DNA of 64,000 bases from Phoenix dactylifera (Eukaryota > Streptophyta > Magnoliopsida > Arecales > Arecaceae). A program made the position numbers and the translations under genes. The notes below the pieces were generated by a model. It was not told where the DNA came from, made no database searches, and saw only the letters and a program-made list of their open reading frames with translations. This document shows, piece by piece, positions 50,952 through 64,000 of this stretch. Each line of letters opens with the position of its first letter. Position 1 is the first letter of the stretch. Where the stretch lies: NCBI RefSeq assembly GCF_009389715.1, contig NC_052395.1:24353482-24417481 (forward strand), in the 5' to 3' direction.

Positions 50952-51751
50952 GAATGGCCTTTTACTATAAATTATATGTAGTGTAATGGTATTTTTCATT
51001 ATCCATGAAATGTTGCACGTCATTCCAATAAATTTGCCAAATGTCTGATTTTTTCATAGTTATTAATTAATGCTTGCATGGTCATGGCCATGAGTAATTT
51101 TAATATCAAAGAAGATTTGCCAGTTCGACTCTACAATCTCATTGCTACGGGTGTGGAAAAATTGCAGAGTTGGAAAATCAGAAAGAGTGTAATTAGTATA
51201 AGTACATTATCAAGAAAATGCAATTGAGTAAGCCAAAATATATATGTTACCTTCTAGCAAGTTGAATGGAGAGAATCATAGACAATTGACATCACTTATT
51301 GATGATTATTTCCATGATGGATTTATAGATAGTTGAATCAATTATTAGTGAGAAAAATCAGAAATTTGAAATCTCTCTCTCTAACATGTCTCTTAATTGG
51401 TTTTTTCATTATGCTTCTTCAAGTATGGACATAATATTATTTTTCTAAAATCTTTTTGGAAACTAATCTATTTTGACAACCAATCCAACAAAATGAAAAG
51501 TATTAGGGTAGAAGAATTTTTCCAGAAAAAAAATTCCGGTTTCTATGCTGTGATTTCAAATTGCCCCATCACCTTTTTAATAGATATAGTTAGCCAAACA
51601 TTTTGTTGCGTTCCTCTTTTTATAAAAGTTTTGATCCCTACATTGACTCTTTCCTCATTACTTTCTTTCCCACGTCCTTTCTCTCTCTCTCTCTCTAATT
51701 ATGCACCAAAATCTTTCTTTCTAATGCCTCTCTTAGTTGGTATTTTATTTA
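50952..51751. other. Intergenic AT-rich region
   Basis: No gene was recognised. The short frame at 51397-51768 has low-complexity composition. Confidence 0.45.
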
Positions 51752-52195
51752 GGCCCTATTTAGCATAACATATCAATGTATTATGATATTATATTATATT
51801 ATATTTATAGTATAATACAATAATAAATATATAAAATATTATAATTATTAGTATAAATTAATTTTTTATCATTCTAATGACCATTTATCTCTCTAACAAA
51901 TAGAGAGAAAGGAAGAAGAAGATTGAGAGGGAAAGGGAGAAAGGAAGAGGCGGAATAAGAATTTTGGAGGGAAAAAGTGTGATTTAAATAGGGATATTTT
52001 GGTCCAAAAAATAGCTTCCCGACAAAGCTGAAAATAGCATCAAATTGGAGCTTCTCTTCAAAAGCTGTTTTCAGCTTCCCATAAAAGTTGAAACAGTTTT
52101 TCAAAAATTTTACCAAACACTATTTTTTATCTAAAAGTATTTTTGGAAGGCCAGAAAGTACTTTTTGGCCCTCCAAAAGCTCCCCAAACAGGGCC
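51752..52195. mobile_element. PIF/Harbinger-type MITE (444 bp)
   Basis: The ends GGCCCTATTTAGC and (inverted) GGCCCTGTTTGGG have TTA on both flanks (51749-51751 and 52196-52198). There is no coding capacity. Confidence 0.65.
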
Positions 52196-52378
52196 TTAGG
52201 CTTCTTGAGATATGGACATCAGATCCATGCCTGGACACAACATTAAATATTCAAACTTTGAAATCATCTTAAAAACTAACCTAATTCTGACGACCAATCC
52301 AGCAAAATCAGAAAGTCATATGTAGAAGAATTTTTCTAGAATTTTTTTTTTTTGATCTCCATGCTGCAATTTCTCTAT

Positions 52379-52461
52379 GTCGCGGATCAAAGAGTGGTCT
52401 GTGCTCTCCTCTGAATCCACCTAATGTCGTAGCCGAGTCGCCTTCCAAAATAATAATGCTT
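52379..52461 (-). pseudogene. LINE RNase H remnant
   Basis: About 80 bp that still translate, with shifts, to ILEGDSAT and a HPLIRDI-like end. This matches the ILEGDS and DHPLIRDI segments of the RNase H domains at 25620 and 63382. A small relic. Confidence 0.5.
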
Positions 52462-52531
52462 GTATTCTTTAAAAATTAAAATATGATTAAAGACATACAA
52501 ATGGAATGATGTAAAATTCATGCATCGAAAT

Positions 52532-53473
52532 TAGGGGTGCAAATGGGTCGGGTTAGGTCGGGTCCAAGGTGACCCCGATCCGACCCGATTTTTTGTTCGG
52601 TCCCAATTTTGGACCCGGACCCGACCCGGTTGAAGATCGGGTTGGGTCGGGTCGGGTCCGAGTCGGATTCGGGTCGGGTCCGGGTCTGATTCGGGTCGGG
52701 TCCGGGTCCAATTTTTTTGTGCTTTTGGGAAAAAATTTGGGTAAATCTAATTTGGTCATATCATAATTATGAGGTGCTGGGTGACCCATGACTTGAAAGA
52801 CTTTGCAATTGAGCTACAGTCAGAACAGACCCGTGACTTACTAACTAAGTCGGTCTACAAGCCAAATTTCATATCACACTATTTTTTATCTATATGACTG
52901 ATTGGACGGAACTCGGTGTCTCCCAGCTCCCCTCTCACGAGGACAAAAAAAATCCCAGACCTTCTTCCAAAATCCAATTCCATTACAGAAAACTGGCACA
53001 TGACCCATATTCAGTTGCAGTGTTCCCTCACTTTCTCCCTTCAAAAGTTAAAAGAAACAAAAACCAAAAAACAAAAGGAAAAAAAAACAAAAGGCAGCTA
53101 CCGAGACACCAGAGGTCTCAACAGTGTAATAGATCGAGAGAGAATCCTGACGGGCCGACGTTCCTTTGGATTCTGTGAACCTATGCTTGTTGCTAACTTG
53201 CTATCCTCCCACACTGACCAACAGTACTACAACCCACGCCAAAAAAAAAAAAGAAAAAAAAAAGACTTTCTTTTGCTTTTCCTCCCTCTCTCTTCGGGTC
53301 CATTCGGGTCGGGTCGGGTCTGTTTGGTAAACCCAGATCCGACCCAGAAAATGATTCGGGTCCAATTTTAGGACCCGACCCGGATCCGCGGGTCCTAAAA
53401 TTCGGGTCGGGTCGGGTCTACGCGGGTTGGGTCGGGTCGGGTCGACTCGTGACCCGACCCATTTGCAGCCTTA
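52532..53473. mobile_element. Non-autonomous hAT-type element with GGGTCGGGTC arrays
   Basis: The exact 8-bp target duplication ATCGAAAT (52524-52531 and 53474-53481) flanks inverted termini TAGGGGTGCAAATGGGTCGG and TAAGGCTGCAAATGGGTCGG. Just inside each end are arrays of GGGTCGGGTC-type motifs in opposite orientation (52545-52715 and 53295-53460). The whole element could fold into a long GC-rich stem. It is 942 bp and has no transposase. Confidence 0.92.
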
Positions 53474-55422
<1,949 letters not shown>

Positions 55423-57387
55423 GTAGGAGTGAGGAATGGAAGAATAGTAGTAGAGGAGAGGAGGGGAGGGGAGTAGTGAGAAGTGAAAGAAAAAAACACC
55501 AGAAACCTCTCTTGTGGTTTTTCCGTTTTAATAATATTAGCATGTCTCTTTCTTGAGTCTATAAATAACTCGGGATTTTTCATGTGAAATGCTCTCTTTC
55601 TAACATCAATTGATAGATTTGCATGTCCGCATATTAGCGACATATATGATATATGCAAAGGTTATGAAGATTTTGTTGGTTAAGTAAGTAGGAAATTAGT
55701 AAGTACTGTTCTTGTAGTCTGTTGTCCGGAAAATGCAGGGCTAAAAGACCTAGGTTTATTCGATTTATTATTCTGCATGTACTCCTGCTTGCTCTGTTTT
55801 TCATCGCTCGCTGGGGTTTCGGTAACTATCAGAAGATCGTCTTTTAGAAGGGTTTACATAGATGGTTCCGTGGAAATAAGGAAAGGACTCGAACTGAATG
55901 TTCGGTGATGACACAGTGGCCGTTTTGGTTCTGAGTTATATGGAACTTCTTTCAAATAATATCTTTAAAACAGAAGCATACGCTCTTGGAGTAGGAAGAG
56001 AAGTAAAGTTGAAAGACCAGCAGCTCCATGGAAGAAAAGGGAGGAAAGGATGACATGGACGGAGGAAAAGGAGATAAGGGAAGGCAGATGAAGACAGAAT
56101 AAGGGAAGGGTGTGTGAAGATTCGGTTTCTGGTTACGGTACAGTACAAGAACTGTTTTGAAAGAATGTTAGAAGAGGGGAAAGCAAAAGCGCTTAAAAAA
56201 GATTACAACTTAGCCGTTGTGAAAGCAACAAAAGGCAGAGAGAAGGAACTCAGATGGTCTTTACATCCCCCACATGATTGGAGATGGAAGGATTGCCTTG
56301 CCCTTCCAGAGAGTGGCGGCTTATTCATCTTTAATTGACGGACAAGATGGCTTTGTCACCAACGCCTTCTTCCATTTGTTTAGTCTACTTCTAAGGGCAG
56401 ATAAATAAATAAGTAGTGCTTCCAACGGACAAATCAAGTGGAAGGCATTCGGTTTCTACATTTAATCGACGTCCGCGCATTTCGAATCTGGGTCATTTCG
56501 TTAGAAACAAAATCTCGTACCAACTTGGTGGTATAAAAGATCATTTTTGCTTAAAACTTTAACTTGCATTATAAGTAATTATGGTTTAGCAAAATCCAAC
56601 AAAAACTAAAGTTTAAAGACTTGCTTTGTTGAGGCGTGGGAACCAAATGGTCCCAAGTTCAGCATCAGACGCTCGCACTGTAATGAGATTTCGAAAGTTA
56701 CAATCCTCATAGGTTATACCATCTTGCACTGAGATATGCTATATGTTTCATCTGCTTGGGGACCCTATACCATATGACAGCAAAATCTCCTTCCATCCAA
56801 ATTGATGGTGATCTTGCATGCTGCTTGAAACTCAGTCGAAGGAGTTGAAGATATATTGGGTTCTGCGTTTTGAGTAATAACGTCTTTTTTTATCACCACG
56901 ATAATACAAATCTTGTGCTTCTTCAAAGTAGAGCAGGATGCCAGCCAATTCGGGCTAAAGGCCGGCAGGCAAGAGATAAATATAATACACTGTATTGCTA
57001 TCATCATTATTATATCATATTTATCTGATTCATCAAATATTTTGATCATTCTGATGGATTTGACATCTAGAGAAAAAACAGAGCAAAAGGTAGGGGTTCA
57101 TCAACTACAACAAAGAAACGGATACATGGTGCTATGGTTGAATGAATGAGGTAAGACAATAAAACCATTTCTTCACTCAAATCAATACTCAGTCAATCAC
57201 ACTGCGGATAACGCATAACTCTGCATGGACTCATGAAAAAAGATCCACTCATTTCGAGCCCCCTAAACCACTAGCCCAGCCAACACAGCTTAGGATGTTG
57301 TAACATCTTGGTGGCATAGTCAGCCTCACGCCAAAGCAGTAGGGTTTATTCTTACATGCAAAGGAAAAAATATTGGTGAGGGGGCTG
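55423..57387. other. THI1 3' region and intergenic DNA
   Basis: The THI1 3' untranslated region probably ends near 55.65 kb. No other gene was recognised; the frames at 56114-56338 and 56913-57149 lack family signatures. Confidence 0.5.
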
Positions 57388-57890
57388 TTTTTTTTTTTTT
57401 TTAGTATATCGGCTGCTCACACTAATCTCATATGAGTACAACCAGCTGAATCACCAGAAAGTAGACTGCACAGTGGCAAAAAAACAAAAGCATACCCAGT
57501 CCAGAAAAACTCTTCTGAATGGTGGGCAGCAAAAGAGACGACCCAATCAGCAGCTTCATTCACCTCACGAAACATAATATCCCTTAGCAGTTGCCGGATG
57601 TCGCGCAACAATGGATGCTCAGCCTCCTGCCCTGTCTCTTGGATATGCTCAACCATCCTGGCTGAGTTCCCCTTGATAATGATGCACTCCGCCTCAAGCA
57701 TCTATCTTATATAGGAGAGCCCTTTTCATGTTGCCTTAGCTCCTCCCTAAAACCTAACATCTCGAAGGATCCACGCTCTCGGCAGTGACCAACCTGGAGT
57801 TACTAGTTTCTGATCATAAATGCTACTCCAACTCTATCTTCACCGATAGGTATAATACCATTGAAGTTCATCTTGGGATGGCCTGGTGGT
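57388..57890 (-). pseudogene. 5'-truncated LINE: RNase H tail with poly(A)
   Basis: The minus strand encodes PSPPGHPKMNFNG near 57870, then ECIIIKGNSARMVEHI, HPLLRDIRQLL and VNEAADWVVSFAAHHSEEFFW, ending SAGCTHMRLV. This is the same domain as 25620-26139, with one frame break near 57705. It is followed by a poly(A) (T run, 57388-57402). It is a dead-on-arrival insertion from a related but different LINE. Confidence 0.8.
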
Positions 57891-58485
57891 GAGGGCTCCT
57901 AAAAAAATAAGAATATATCTGGGTACGGGCCTGTTTGAATGCTTGGACGAGTTCTAGAATTAACTAGGAGTAGCTGACCAAAAGAGTGTGAATAGCGGGA
58001 GAGTAAAATTTTCTATTATCGGGAGAGCAAAACAACGGTCAAGAGGACCAGAGATAATGAACGCGCATAGATTAGTGAGCCAAAAAGTAGAGCTACATGC
58101 TGTCAGCCATACACAAAAATTATGGGGGAGCCATCAGAGAAAAAAAAAAAAAAGCGATGTTTTTATTTTGCTATATTTTCTTTGGTATATATTTTAAAGA
58201 AAAAAATGAAAAGCCAAAAACTTCCCTTTCTAACAAAGTTATTAGTCCCGTAATTAAAAAAAATATATATCCTCTTTCTTTCTCTTTTTTAGAATATATT
58301 TTTTATCGGCACACACTATATGGTTAGATATAATACTCCAAGCAAATTAATTATTTAGCAAGTCAATATATACCTTTGAATAACTCCATACACATCTTTC
58401 AAAATTTGGTATTTATCATAACACAATACATGGCCAGGTGATATATACTTAGCAAATTAGACAAAGCTAGAAAATTGTGTATTGT
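57891..58485. other. Intergenic AT-rich region
   Basis: No gene was recognised. Confidence 0.5.
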
Positions 58486-58990
58486 GTACTGGTACTGGTA
58501 AACACTATATTCTGAAAACTGTGTATATATTTACTTGAAGGTATGTATTGACTTTTTAGATAACTAATTTGTTTGATGTGTATTATCTGGTTATGTAGTA
58601 TGTACTGATTAAAACGTATATTATAAAAATTGTGAATCGATTTACTTGAAAGTATGTATTGGATCACTGTCAAGTGTGTATCAAAGAGGCCTGCAGCATG
58701 TATCAAAAGTCGATGAATGTGTATCACCCAGTCATAAAGTGTATACTGGTGAATATGATGTTCCGGAAACTATGTATCAATTTGTTTGGAAATGTGTATT
58801 AGATTGTTAGATGACTAATTTGCTAAGTATGTATCATCTGATCGTGTAGTGTATACTGGTAAATACTATATTCTGAAAATTATGTATCAATTTACTTAAA
58901 GGTATGCAATAATTTACTAGATAATTAATTTGTTTGGTATATATCACTTGACGACGTAGTATGTACCAGTAAAAAGTACATCCTGAAAAT
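58486..58990. repeat. Degenerate minisatellite, period roughly 110-135 bp, 4-5 units
   Basis: Units begin near GTACTGGTAAA or GTATACTGGT (58486, 58602, 58740, 58850, 58960) and share TATATTCTGAAAA, TATGTATCAATTTACTT and a TAATTTGTTTG stretch. Divergence between units is considerable. Confidence 0.75.
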
Positions 58991-59229
58991 AAGGAAGAAA
59001 GAGGATGTTAGGTTTTTTATTTGTAATCACATGATAACGACTCCATTAGTAAGAAGAGTCTTTGTGTGAAGGTCCGTGCAGGCGTGTGTTTAGTTCCATA
59101 TTAGTTATTTATTGGGTAGATCTTGGGCATTTATACAAGATGAAGAAATCTAAATATTACTTTTCGGCTAGCCATTTTAGGTGAGATCCTGGATCGTGAT
59201 AAAATGGTATTAAAGCGGACCGACCCATG

Positions 59230-62225
59230 TGTAATAACCCCAAAATATTTTTTTTTATATATAAAAAAAGGATAGAATAGTCATTTAAAATTGATATGAG
59301 GGGTAAAATTGGAAGGAATGAAAAGATAATGGCATAGTTGTAGATGCGTTGAAGTGGTAAGGGTAAAATTAGAAAGGAATCAAAAGTTAATGGCATAACG
59401 GTAGATATGTTGAAGTGTTAGGGGCAAAATGGGAATTTAATAATATTAAACAAAGGTGAATAGTGCTTTGATGTGATTTAATTGGAGGGTTTGAGCTAGC
59501 TCATGGGAGTGAAACAGAGAGGAGAGGGGGAGGGTTCTCAGACGACAACAGAGAGAAAAAAAAAAGAAGAAGAGGAAAGGAAAGGAAGAAAGAAAGAGGA
59601 AGAAAAAGAAGAAAGGAAGAGGAAGGAGATCCCGGTTGCGCTGCCAGCTGAAGGGAAAAGTGTAGATCTCCTTCCCCTCTACGCAAGGACCTCGATTTCC
59701 AAAAAGAAAAAGGTAAATATCCATCCCTATCTAGTCTTTTGATGACATTAGGCTATACAAAGAGTGGATATAGTCTAGAGGGGTCGGATAAGGGTTGTAG
59801 AGGTGGTTAAAAGAGGAAGAATCGGATTTTAACAAATTTTTCCGGCACTACGGAAAAACTGTGTCGAAGTCCCAACTTCGGCGAATTATTTAGGGGGTCA
59901 AACGGCCTCCGATGATGATGCATGTTATCTCTTTGGAATCCTCTATGAGTGTAGAATGTTAGGTAAAAATTTCATCAAATTTGGAGTCCTGAAAGTGGAT
60001 CAAAACTGGGATGAAGTAATCCACTGTCAGTTCGGGTTACTGTTCATTCGGGTGGAAAATAAGGGATTTCATGCCATAATAGGGTATTAAGCCTAGATTA
60101 GGCTAAGGGAGACCTTGTACTCGTGCAAGGGAGTCCCTAATACACATAAATGATGAGTTAATTAATAGAAAAAGAAAAAGAGAAAGAAAAGAAAAGATTT
60201 AGGGAACGGGGGAGTTGAATCAATTAAAGTTTCCTATATTATAATTGGCACGTAGATTATGACCTTGATACAAGACTAAATGTATGGTAAATGCATGTCA
60301 CAGTTGGGCAAGAAGCTAGGGAACGAGAGGAAGAAGTTCTCCACTGCCTGCTGTAGAATTCTAGAGGCGTATCGAGGCCGTGCCGGATTGGCAGGTGAGT
60401 GGGAGTTTGTACTTTGCACCATGAGCACATTCCTTATTCATTTTCATAAATGTCGCCAAGTGTGAATTGATTCCACTTGAGCATATTGATTGATATTGTA
60501 GTAGATTCCTCTATATTTTGATTCTCCATGCTTGATTATTCTGTACATGCATTTGAGGGAGCATTGAGAGGAATTACGAGGGGTTGATGAGTAATTAAAT
60601 TGATTCTGAATTGTAAAATGACTTCTTTTGTAAATTGATTTCATTTCCTCTATTTCAAAGATTTGTAGAGCCTTTTTAGTGGTATATTGAGTTGTATTGC
60701 ACTTCCTTGACCCTCACTCCTAACCCTGATGTTAGTTTATGATTGGGTCGGAGTCGAGTGAGTGGTAGTCTTGATCATACTCCTTTTTAGTAGAGTATTG
60801 GGAGGGTGCATTATGGCATTTATGCATGGCTTGGCAGTATCTGCAGGACACCTATAGTCGATGGGGGTTGAACATCGGCCTTTGTGCACATAGTAGCCTT
60901 CTGGGTGGGCGGAGCCCAGTCCCTTCCTAGGGGGGACACGGCCCTAGGCGTAGGATCGGCCGGTCCTACGACTTATATTCTGCTTGCCGCCGGGCATAGT
61001 AAGACCCCGCGAGGTGCAGTATGGCTTTCCGCGGATGTAGAATTCCCGCGAGGTGCCGTTTAGTATGTAAATGTGAGATGGATTTCTGTTCTGGATACTG
61101 GCCAGCATTTATATGATCAGTGTGGTGTCTTATCCTGCATATGCATGTGACAGTAGGGAGTTGTTGCTGGTTCGCCTGGGGCGTAAAACCCACCTCCCGA
61201 TAGCTGTCTAGCATTTATGTTATCGGTATAGTGTCTTATCCTGCATATGCATGTGACAGTAGGGAGTTGTTGCTGGTTCGCCTGGGGCGTAAAACCCACC
61301 TTCCGACAGCTGTCTAGCATTTACATTATCGATATGGTGTCTTATCCTGCATATGCATGTGACAGTAGGGAGTTGTTGCTGGTTCGCCTGGGGCGTAAAA
61401 CCCACCTCCCGACAGCTGTCTAGTGATGATTTCAGCATATTGACACCTGATTTGTATGTTCCAGCATTATGATCTGTTGAGCATATTCATGAGTAGCATA
61501 TATGTTTACTTGATTATTCCATATATGCTTCAGATGAGTTGATATTGATTGTGGTGATATTGATGATTTACTCTATATTCTCTATGTTGAGTTCATGTTC
61601 ATGTTGTTATTGATCTTGAGATTTCATCTCGAGCCATGATTATATTCTGTCTCATGTGCATAGTACTCTCTACTCCACTCACTGAGTATTTATATACTCA
61701 CTCCCCAGTTTGATATTTTTGATTGCAGGGCAGGTATTGTATAGAGAGGAGCAGGATTAGTGGTTGCCTGCTAGCTGTGCCGCTCCATAGTATAGTATAA
61801 TGTAGATAGAGGTTTATCCCCTTTTGGTGTATTATAAACCTTCTATTATATATAGTGCATAGTTACAGTCATAGATCCTGTTGTGGATATGGGTTTGACC
61901 ATGGATGGATTGGGAAGCAGGTATATATATGTGTGCAGATCAGTTGTGTGCCTGTGATAATGTATTGCTATATATTGTCCAGGTTTATATGTGACAGATT
62001 ATGTGATTGCTGCTCTGACAGGTAGTGTGTTGTATGTATTGAGATAATCCTGACAGGTCACTATAGGAAAAGTGATCATTTTGTGCATGCATCATGCCAA
62101 ATTTTTCAAGATTTATTGATGATTGATAGGTAGTAGGGTTCTACGCGGTGGCTGGTGGCCTTATGCCTACCCGCACCCTAGGACCGTCGCGGCGGCCCGC
62201 CGGGAACGGGGCGGGGGTCGTGACA
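59230..62225. mobile_element. Solo LTR of the same family, opposite orientation (2996 bp)
   Basis: Starts TGTAATAACCCC, ends GTCGTGACA and is flanked by the 5-bp duplication CCATG (59225-59229 and 62226-62230). It is colinear, inverted, with 26140-31027 minus the CACTA. It lacks any gag-pol. The exact duplication marks an intact insertion. The empty CACTA site (near 60330 in this copy) shows the CACTA inserted into the other copy after the two LTRs separated. Confidence 0.93.
61108..61424. repeat. ~106-bp tandem repeat inside the LTR, three units
   Basis: Three units, each with CTGCATATGCATGTGACAG and GGGGCGTAAAACCCACC, against two units in the LTR at 26140-31027. Confidence 0.9.
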
Positions 62226-62230
62226 CCATG

Positions 62231-63255
62231 ACCTATGTAGGCTATGGGCCACTGCAACACAGGTAATATTCGTGCTAACCACGAGCTGGTCGTAAAATTT
62301 GGGATTGAATTTGAATGGATTTGGATCGGTGAGGACACTTAGGCTTAAATGGATGAAGTTATACTATTTGTCATAACCGAGGACCTTACCCTCAAAGGCT
62401 CACCATATGGTTTTATTTTGGTTTCTTGAACTCGTTCGTATAAGTACCCAAGATCTACCTTGCAAATAACTGATGTGGGATTAAGCATATGCCCGCATGT
62501 GTCCTCACACTTTGATTTTTTGATTTTTTTTTAAGATAGGCACTATGTGAACATGGCAAAATAGAAAGCCAGCCCATTTTTTTTTTTTTTCCTCGGAGCC
62601 CGCCCCATATGCTTTTTTTTGTTCATCCACCAAGGCATGTTCGTTTAACTTCCCGAGTAATCGCAGATTCCCATTAGCCAAAGCCACGCAGTATCCTTGA
62701 GTGATAAATTAAGCACTAAATGTAAAATAAAGAGCCATGCTAGGACTGAATGTTAAATGGCGATCAAACGAGGACCAGTTGTTCTTTGGATATTAGTATT
62801 GCGCATGTGCTAAGCACACGTTTTTTGGGAACGGCGGAAGAGGATAATGGGAGAAGGGGAATGAGAGTTATTGTGCGTGATCTTCTCTCTTTCACTCTCT
62901 TAATTATAAAAATTCATGTGGTATTTGTTTCTCAAAGGCTTCCACCTTCAATAATTATCTAGTTTGTCTAAGAGGGTTCGTTGTTGGGGTAGTCCCATGC
63001 GGCCAATTTTAGGGATTTCCATTATATAGCAGATAGAAATAGATTTTCAATTGTCACTTAAGAAGAAGCCACAAAGAAAATTATAGCCCTTAGTATTGGG
63101 TTGCTTCCTATGCTGCGAATCATCTAGAAGAATTTTTCTAAGAGTATCTCGAGGTTGTTCCCTCTCCTCTTCGTCAATTTCTTTTTTCTGATTTTTTGAA
63201 TGTATTCAAGTTCGGTATGAGTTGCCGTTGTATTAAAAAAAAAAAAAACACTATA

Positions 63256-63258
<3 letters not shown>
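62231..63258. other. Intergenic region
   Basis: No gene was recognised; homopolymer runs occur near 62520 and 62580. Confidence 0.45.

Positions 63259-63352
<94 letters not shown>
63259..63352. repeat. (AT)n microsatellite, about 46 units
   Basis: Uninterrupted AT dinucleotides over about 94 bp. The length should be treated as approximate, since such tracts are error-prone in assembly. Confidence 0.95.
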
Positions 63353-63354
<2 letters not shown>

Positions 63355-63381
63355 TTTTATTTTTTTGTTTTGGCAGGTTTT

Positions 63382-63745
63382 TTATATAATGCGTATACGA
63401 ATACATTCAATAAAATCAAAAAACACTAGCTCGCAAAGTGCCTGTGGCAGCTCCCTCTCTCCTGACCAGAGAATGTACCCTGAGTGGTGGGCCGCGTAGG
63501 CAGCCATCCAGTCGGCCACCCCGTTGGCTTCTCTGAATACATGCTTAGCGTGGAAGACCACCTCATCTTCCATCATCATCCCTATGTCTCGGATCAGGGG
63601 ATGGTCCGTGCTCTCACCTCTCGCCCTCCTGAATCTGCCTGATAATTATGGTCAAATCGCTCTCCAGAATGATCGAACTGGCCTGCAGTACCTGCCGCGT
63701 ATGTCGGAGACCAGCCACCTAATGGTACTTTTTGAAAACAAGGGA
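63382..63745 (-). pseudogene. LINE RNase H remnant
   Basis: The minus strand encodes SIILESDLTIIIRQIQEGE (about 63700-63630) and DHPLIRDIGMMM, then VFHAKHVFREANGVADWMAAYAAHHSG and a tail ending ECIRIRII. This is the C-terminal RNase H domain of a plant LINE, with an internal frame break near 63600. The 5' part is absent. Confidence 0.75.
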
Positions 63746-63772
63746 CATTGAAGAGGTGGAGTGGTAGCTTTC

Positions 63773-64000
63773 AGACTTCAGTTGGAGTCCTAGAGCCGTA
63801 CAATAATAAACTGAAGCTTATGACAGCTTCGATTCGATCTCTGCGACACAATTATACAATGCTAGCTAGCACGCTAGATCTGGTCCGCCGTATAATAATA
63901 CACCGAAGCTTATGGCAGCCTCGATTCCTTCTGTGACACACAAGTATACAATGCTGTCCATCACTCTAGATCTGGTCTTAAAAAAATTGGTAGGTGCCCA
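63773..64000. repeat. Copy of the XTH upstream region, internally duplicated
   Basis: Matches 20625-20775: GGAGTCCTAGAGCCGTACAA, then two tandem units of roughly 95 bp, each with GAAGCTTATG(A/G)CAGC, ATACAATGCT and CTAGATCTGGTC. The window ends inside it. Confidence 0.7.

Noticed and set aside
63196-63429. A 77-codon frame through the AT microsatellite
   Set aside because: Repeating Tyr-Ile from dinucleotide repeats only.

Overview
This window is nuclear DNA of a flowering plant, most likely a monocot. The evidence is spliced genes with GT-AG introns, a polyubiquitin gene with a leader intron, plastid-targeted THI1, an XTH cell-wall gene, and plant-type transposons (CACTA, hAT, PIF/Harbinger, LINE, SINE and long solo LTRs). 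A palm is plausible from the style of the LINE RNase H tail, but that is an impression and nothing here proves it.

Left arm (1-21 kb), gene-bearing. A small ubiquitin-fold gene (minus, 554-844) lies downstream of a five-unit polyubiquitin gene (minus, 2713-3858). Polyubiquitin is head to head with TAF7 (plus, 5139-10120), with only about 0.3 kb between their likely start regions. TAF7 was reassembled here from five exons. Its first intron holds a 1.7 kb PIF/Harbinger-type insertion, and its last intron has U12-type (minor spliceosome) signals. Next come eIF1/SUI1 (plus, four coding exons, 15388-17105) and a xyloglucan endotransglucosylase/hydrolase, XTH (minus, four exons, 19008-20593).

Middle (21-51 kb), transposon-rich. 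Two copies of a tRNA-headed SINE (21955-22331 and 24925-25346) each have exact target-site duplications. A long LINE on the minus strand (about 25583-36850) is split by a solo LTR (26140-31027, TSD CTAGG). That LTR is itself split by a CACTA element (28040-29988, TSD TCT) which carries a captured, broken ERF transcription-factor gene. A 7.65 kb slice of this nest (26611-34265) recurs almost unchanged at 43296-50951 in the same orientation. Its ends fall inside elements, so it is a segmental duplication and not a transposition. A broken plastid-type GrpE gene lies between the two copies (38202-39458).

Right arm (51-64 kb). Two more non-autonomous DNA elements (51752-52195 and 52532-53473) precede an intact THI1 thiazole synthase gene (plus, two exons, 54263-55422). 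Beyond it are LINE RNase H remnants, a degenerate minisatellite, a second solo LTR of the same family in the opposite orientation (59230-62225, TSD CCATG), a long AT microsatellite, and at the edge a sequence matching the upstream region of the XTH gene 43 kb away.

The genes are unrelated housekeeping or metabolic loci (protein turnover, transcription initiation, translation initiation, cell-wall remodelling, thiamin synthesis) and do not form a pathway. I found no new defence or biosynthetic system. The most notable points are the U12-type TAF7 intron, the gene-capturing CACTA inside an LTR inside a LINE, the recent duplication of that nest, and the XTH-upstream copy.
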